From positions 1-64,000 of the forward strand of contig NZ_DASQNA010000013.1 in the NCBI RefSeq assembly GCF_035645195.1: a stretch of 64,000 nt of DNA, given 5' to 3'. The notes beneath the pieces are model-generated. The model worked only from the letters and a program-made list of their open reading frames with translations, was not told the origin of the DNA and searched no databases. The stretch is from Paenibacillus sp. (GTDB lineage: Bacteria; Bacillota; Bacilli; Paenibacillales; YIM-B00363). Numbering within the stretch: position 1 is the first letter of the stretch; every line of letters begins with the position of its first letter. A program made the translations under genes and the position numbers. Shown piece by piece: positions 60,822 to 64,000 of the stretch.

Positions 60822-62728
60822 ACGCGCAGATCGACTCCTTTGTACGTTTGCGGCGCATACGCGGAAAGAATCGGCTTCGCGGAGGCTCCGCCGGCCGTTT
60901 GCGTCTCCTTCGGCTTCGGGGAGTGCTTGAACGCCAGCAGCTGATAGCCGATGTCCTTCAACGCCGCCTCCATGTACGTTTTCTGCGCCGCGATCGCATC
61001 CGCCACCGCCGGATGATCGTTCCACACGTGCAGGCCGACGACGCGGTTCGACACCGTCACGTCGACCCACGTTTCCCCGATCGCCGCAAGCGACAGCTGA
61101 AACCACAAACGGCAGTTTTCCGCGTCGAGCTCCCCTTTTTTTCCGCGTCTCGTATGAATATGCACTGCCGCGTTCCCGTCGCCGTTCCCGTCGGGCCCTT
61201 TCAGCGGAATAAACATCGCGACATGCGCGAACGGCGCCGTCTTGTCCTGCGCCAGCAGCAATTGCTGCCCGGTCACCGATTGCAGCGCGTTCTGTGCCGC
61301 TTCCTTCAGCGCCGGCGGCGCGTCGTCGCTGGCCGCAATTTGCGAGAGCAGCGATTTCAGCGTTTCGGCCGGCGATTTCTCGGCGGCGGCTTGCGCCGTC
61401 TGCTGCCCCGCCTCCGCGCCGACGGGCAGCGGCAGCGGCGCTTGCGGCGCAATCTCGACTCCCGGCCGGCCCGGACGCGCCGGCGTTTCCGCCGCGCCTT
61501 CGTCGGTCGGCGCCGCCGCGTTCGCCGCGAGCTCCGCCGTGCGCTGCGTCTGCGCCGCATCGAGCTTCAGCCATTCGCGCTCGGCGTCGATGCCCAGCAG
61601 CTTTAGGAACGTCATGAGAGGCGGTCGGTCCGCGCTCTTGCCCGTTTCGGCAGGCGCTCGCCTCGTTTCCTCGGCGCTTAACTTCGCCGACTCGGCCGAC
61701 GCACGCGCCTGCCCCGACGGCGAGGGCGCCTCGTCCGCGGCAGCGGCAGCTGCGCTTGGCGCCGCGCCCGGCGCCCCTTGCGGCGGAGCGCCTCCGTCCG
61801 ACGACGCTCCGCCGGCAGCCCCGTGGGGCCGTCCCGCAGCACCCGGCGCACCTGCAGGCGAAGCCGCGTTGGCGGACGCTTCAGACGGCTGCGGCAGCGC
61901 TCCCGGCTGCGGGTCCATCGGCGCTTGCCCTGCCGGAGCTTGTCCCGCTGACGGCTTAGCCGCCGCCGCACCCGACGAGGGGAGCGACGAGGAGGCACCG
62001 CTTATCGCCCGGCCGGGCGCGGGCGTCTCCCCGCCGTCCCCGGCCGCTCCGAGCGCCTGCCCCAGCGCCGTCTCCGCGCGCTCGAGCGCCGCCAGCAGCC
62101 CGGCGGCCGCCTGCTTCGTCGCCGCGCTCGTCTGCGGCGCGGCGAGCGCCTCGCGCGCTCCGCTCTCGAGCGCGCGCAGCAACTCCGTGGCCGGCGGTCC
62201 CGACATCGCCGCATGCAGCGCGCGCACCGTCTCCGCCGTCGCGGGCAATCCGCGCTTTACCGCCGTCGCCGCTGCGCGCAGCAGCGCTTCCGCGTCGCCG
62301 GACGGCGCCAGCGCTTCGACCGCCGCGGCGACGGAAGCCGCCGTCGCGCGGGACAACGGCGCGCCCTCTTCGTGCAGGACGCGCACGACGGCGCGATGCA
62401 GCGGCGTGTCTTTCAACCCGAAGCTTTTCAGCACCGCTTCGAACGATTCCGCGCCGACGTCGGAAGCCGCTTGGGCGAGCGGCCTCATCGACACGACGTT
62501 CGCCGGAGAATCCGGCTGCACCTGCAACAGCGTCCACTGCCCCGGCGCGACGGGCGTCTCCAGCTTCGCGCGAACGGTCGTCCCGCCGACCTGCAGCAGC
62601 GCCTCGTTCTCCGCGAACAGTTCCAGCACGACGGCGCGCACGACTTGTCCGGGACGCAGCTCCGCCGTCTTCGTTTCCGCCGGCGACGCCTCGCCGAGCA
62701 CCGCCCGCATCAATCGTCCGACATCCAT
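60818..62728 (-). CDS. ylqG: FliK-like protein (YlqG type)
   Basis: A 636-residue Ala/Pro/Gly-rich protein. The N-terminal about 90 residues (AELRPGQVVRAVVLELFAEN ... VAPGQWTLLQVQPDS) form a small beta-rich domain. A long low-complexity middle (about 230-420) follows. The C-terminal domain (CRLWFQLSLAAIGETWVDVT ... AALKDIGYQLLAFKHSP) resembles the Flg_hook domain of FliK. The start at 62728 follows GAGAGGGGAAACGGCG. Genes of this type stand before ylqH in B. subtilis. The pair thus looks like a second FliK/FlhB-C-like set outside the main flagellar operon; function unproven. Confidence 0.8.
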   Translation of the reverse strand: MDVGRLMRAVLGEASPAETKTAELRPGQVVRAVVLELFAENEALLQVGGTTVRAKLETPVAPGQWTLLQVQPDSPANVVSMRPLAQAASDVGAESFEAVLKSFGLKDTPLHRAVVRVLHEEGAPLSRATAASVAAAVEALAPSGDAEALLRAAATAVKRGLPATAETVRALHAAMSGPPATELLRALESGAREALAAPQTSAATKQAAAGLLAALERAETALGQALGAAGDGGETPAPGRAISGASSSLPSSGAAAAKPSAGQAPAGQAPMDPQPGALPQPSEASANAASPAGAPGAAGRPHGAAGGASSDGGAPPQGAPGAAPSAAAAAADEAPSPSGQARASAESAKLSAEETRRAPAETGKSADRPPLMTFLKLLGIDAEREWLKLDAAQTQRTAELAANAAAPTDEGAAETPARPGRPGVEIAPQAPLPLPVGAEAGQQTAQAAAEKSPAETLKSLLSQIAASDDAPPALKEAAQNALQSVTGQQLLLAQDKTAPFAHVAMFIPLKGPDGNGDGNAAVHIHTRRGKKGELDAENCRLWFQLSLAAIGETWVDVTVSNRVVGLHVWNDHPAVADAIAAQKTYMEAALKDIGYQLLAFKHSPKPKETQTAGGASAKPILSAYAPQTYKGVDLRV

Positions 62729-62803
62729 CGCCGTTTCCCCTCTCAACCATCCGATTACTTACTTACTATATCGTCGGAACGGCGCCGGAACGTTACGGGT
62801 ATC

Positions 62804-63421
62804 CTAAAACAATTCCAGTTGCGTCAGCCGCTCCGCCATGACCTTGCCCAAGAACGATTGCCGGTGCAGCGGACTCGGTCCGAATTCGATCAACCGTTCG
62901 CGATGAAACTTCGTGGCGTACCCTTTGTGCGCCGCGATGCCGTATTCGGGATACATCGCGTCCCATTCCAAACAGAGCCGATCCCGCGTCACCTTCGCCA
63001 CGATCGAAGCCGCCGCGATCGACAGCGACAGCGCGTCGCCGTGAATGATCGCCGTCTGCGGAATCGGCAGGTCGACCGACTCCGCATCCACGAGCAAATG
63101 CTCCGGCGCCGTCCCCAACGCTTCCACCGCGCGCTTCATCGCGAGCCGGGACGCTTGCCGGATGTTGATGCGGTCGATCGTCTCCGCGTCGACGCGCCCG
63201 ACGCCGATCGCGATCGCCTGCGATTCGATCGCCGGCAGCAGCGCCTCTCGCTGCTTTTCGCTAAGCTTCTTGGAGTCGTCGACTCCGTCCAAGCGGCAGC
63301 CGCGCGGCAGCACGACCGCGGCCGCGACCACGTCGCCGAACAAGCAGCCCCGGCCGACCTCGTCCACCCCGGCGACCGCCGCGACGCCCTGCGCCCAAAG
63401 CTCGTTTTCGTATGTAAGCAT
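62804..63421 (-). CDS. rnhB: Ribonuclease HII
   Basis: Removes ribonucleotides from DNA and RNA primers. It has 205 residues. The catalytic acidic residues appear in AGVDEVGRGCLFGDVVAAAV (Asp-Glu-x-Gly-Arg-Gly motif) and later DDSKKLSEKQRE and a third acidic site near AASIVAKVTRDRL. It lacks the N-terminal extension found in B. subtilis RnhB (255 residues). Encoded just after rbgA as in most Bacillota. The ATG follows GGGGGAGTAAAGG. Confidence 0.96.
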   Translation of the reverse strand: MLTYENELWAQGVAAVAGVDEVGRGCLFGDVVAAAVVLPRGCRLDGVDDSKKLSEKQREALLPAIESQAIAIGVGRVDAETIDRINIRQASRLAMKRAVEALGTAPEHLLVDAESVDLPIPQTAIIHGDALSLSIAAASIVAKVTRDRLCLEWDAMYPEYGIAAHKGYATKFHRERLIEFGPSPLHRQSFLGKVMAERLTQLELF

Positions 63422-63468
63422 CCTTTACTCCCCCAAAAACCTACGCTGCATTAGGAAAATTGTACACG

Positions 63469-63503
63469 AAAAAAAGCCCCCCGTCTCCGTTGGGGCTTTT
63501 CCA
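63469..63503. terminator. Terminator after rbgA
   Basis: AAAAGCCCC (63472-63480) and GGGGCTTTT (63492-63500) form a strong hairpin with A/T runs on both sides. On the minus strand seven T follow, ending the rbgA transcript before rnhB. Confidence 0.88.
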
Positions 63504-63520
63504 TCTTTGCCCATATGCCG

Positions 63521-64000
63521 TTATGGCGCATCCGCCGGCAGTTCCAACGAGATGCGCCCGAGCTTCCCGGTACGCAAATCGTGCAAAAACACATCCGACG
63601 CCTTCGACAAATTGATTTTGCCGCCGCTCATAATCGCGCCGCGCCGTTTGCCGATCGCTTCCAACAGCCCTACGACTTCGTGAGGATTGTCGAGATCCTC
63701 GGGCAGTTCGTCAATGCCGTATCGTTCCTGAAAAACGGAAGGATAATGCGTGCATAAGTATTTTGCCAGGAAGAACGCAACATCTTCCGAATGCAAAATT
63801 TCATCTCGAATCGCACCCGTCGCGGCCAAACGGAAGCCGACCTGAGGATCCTCGAACTTCGGCCACAAAATGCCCGGCGTATCGAGCAAATCCATCTCTT
63901 TCCCGACCTTGATCCACTGCTGCCCTTTGGTGACTCCGGGGCGATCCCCCGTCGCGGCGACATGGCGTCCGGCCAATCGATTGATCAGCGTCGATTTGCC
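63521..64000 (-). CDS. rbgA: Ribosome biogenesis GTPase RbgA (YlqF), 5' end beyond window
   Basis: The final 159 codons of the 50S-assembly GTPase RbgA. It is a circularly permuted GTPase: the P-loop residues [11 protein letters not shown] lie at the right edge of the window, followed by the G2/G3 region [12 protein letters not shown] and [14 protein letters not shown]. The C-terminal helical RNA-binding domain spans the rest ([34 protein letters not shown]). The start and the G4/G5 motifs lie outside. It heads the rbgA-rnhB-ylqG-ylqH-yraN series. Confidence 0.95.
   Translation of the reverse strand, partial: GKSTLINRLAGRHVAATGDRPGVTKGQQWIKVGKEMDLLDTPGILWPKFEDPQVGFRLAATGAIRDEILHSEDVAFFLAKYLCTHYPSVFQERYGIDELPEDLDNPHEVVGLLEAIGKRRGAIMSGGKINLSKASDVFLHDLRTGKLGRISLELPADAP

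Overview
The window reads as a chromosomal segment of a GC-rich endospore-forming Bacillota, most likely Paenibacillaceae (Paenibacillus/Cohnella type). Gene order from rbgA to polC follows the Bacillus subtilis chromosome almost gene for gene. DNA polymerase PolC, CodY, HslVU (ClpQY), XerC, TrmFO, a SwrB-like protein and FliY/CheC/CheD are Gram-positive hallmarks. High GC at third codon positions creates many long open but meaningless frames opposite the real genes.

Layout. (1) 1-2431 is an AT-richer accessory region: a cut-off ORF, an integron attC-like palindrome, a small lipoprotein gene bounded by 18-bp inverted repeats, a membrane-anchored ORF and a tyrosine recombinase, all on the minus strand. 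(2) 2432-2866 holds a terminator, the recombinase promoter with a palindrome, and a 42-residue plus-strand gene with a possible sigma-G promoter. (3) 2867-15847 is the minus-strand series polC, proS, rseP, dxr, cdsA, uppS, frr, pyrH, tsf, rpsB (DNA replication, tRNA charging, membrane proteolysis, isoprenoid and lipid precursors, translation), divided by intrinsic terminators and headed by a good sigma-A promoter before rpsB. (4) 16069-47312 is one roughly 31-kb flagellar/chemotaxis operon, read from flgB to the SwrB-like and YceG-like genes. It encodes rod, MS-ring, C-ring, export apparatus, hook, motor-associated proteins, chemotaxis signalling (CheY, CheB, CheA, CheW, CheC, CheD), placement GTPases FlhF/FlhG and the flagellar sigma factor, and ends in a strong terminator. 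(5) 47313-47681 is a gene-free stretch with strong inverted repeats and the codY terminator. (6) 47682-58245 is codY, hslU, hslV, xerC, trmFO, topA, dprA, sucD, sucC. (7) comM lies alone on the plus strand with an attenuator-like leader. (8) yraN, ylqH, a FliK-like gene, rnhB and the cut-off rbgA complete the window.

The main candidate for something undescribed is the first 2.4 kb. There a recombinase sits with two small ORF units whose ends carry the same repeat core, and whose ORFs start about 35 bp inside that core. One unit is followed by a roughly 125-bp folded palindrome laid out like an integron attC site. Integron-like arrays are rare in this phylum, and this recombinase lacks the extra segment typical of integron integrases. 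Other structural signals are the terminator/SD-sequestering hairpin before comM, the paired hairpins before the flagellar operon, and an archaeal/eukaryotic-type ProRS at the conserved proS locus.
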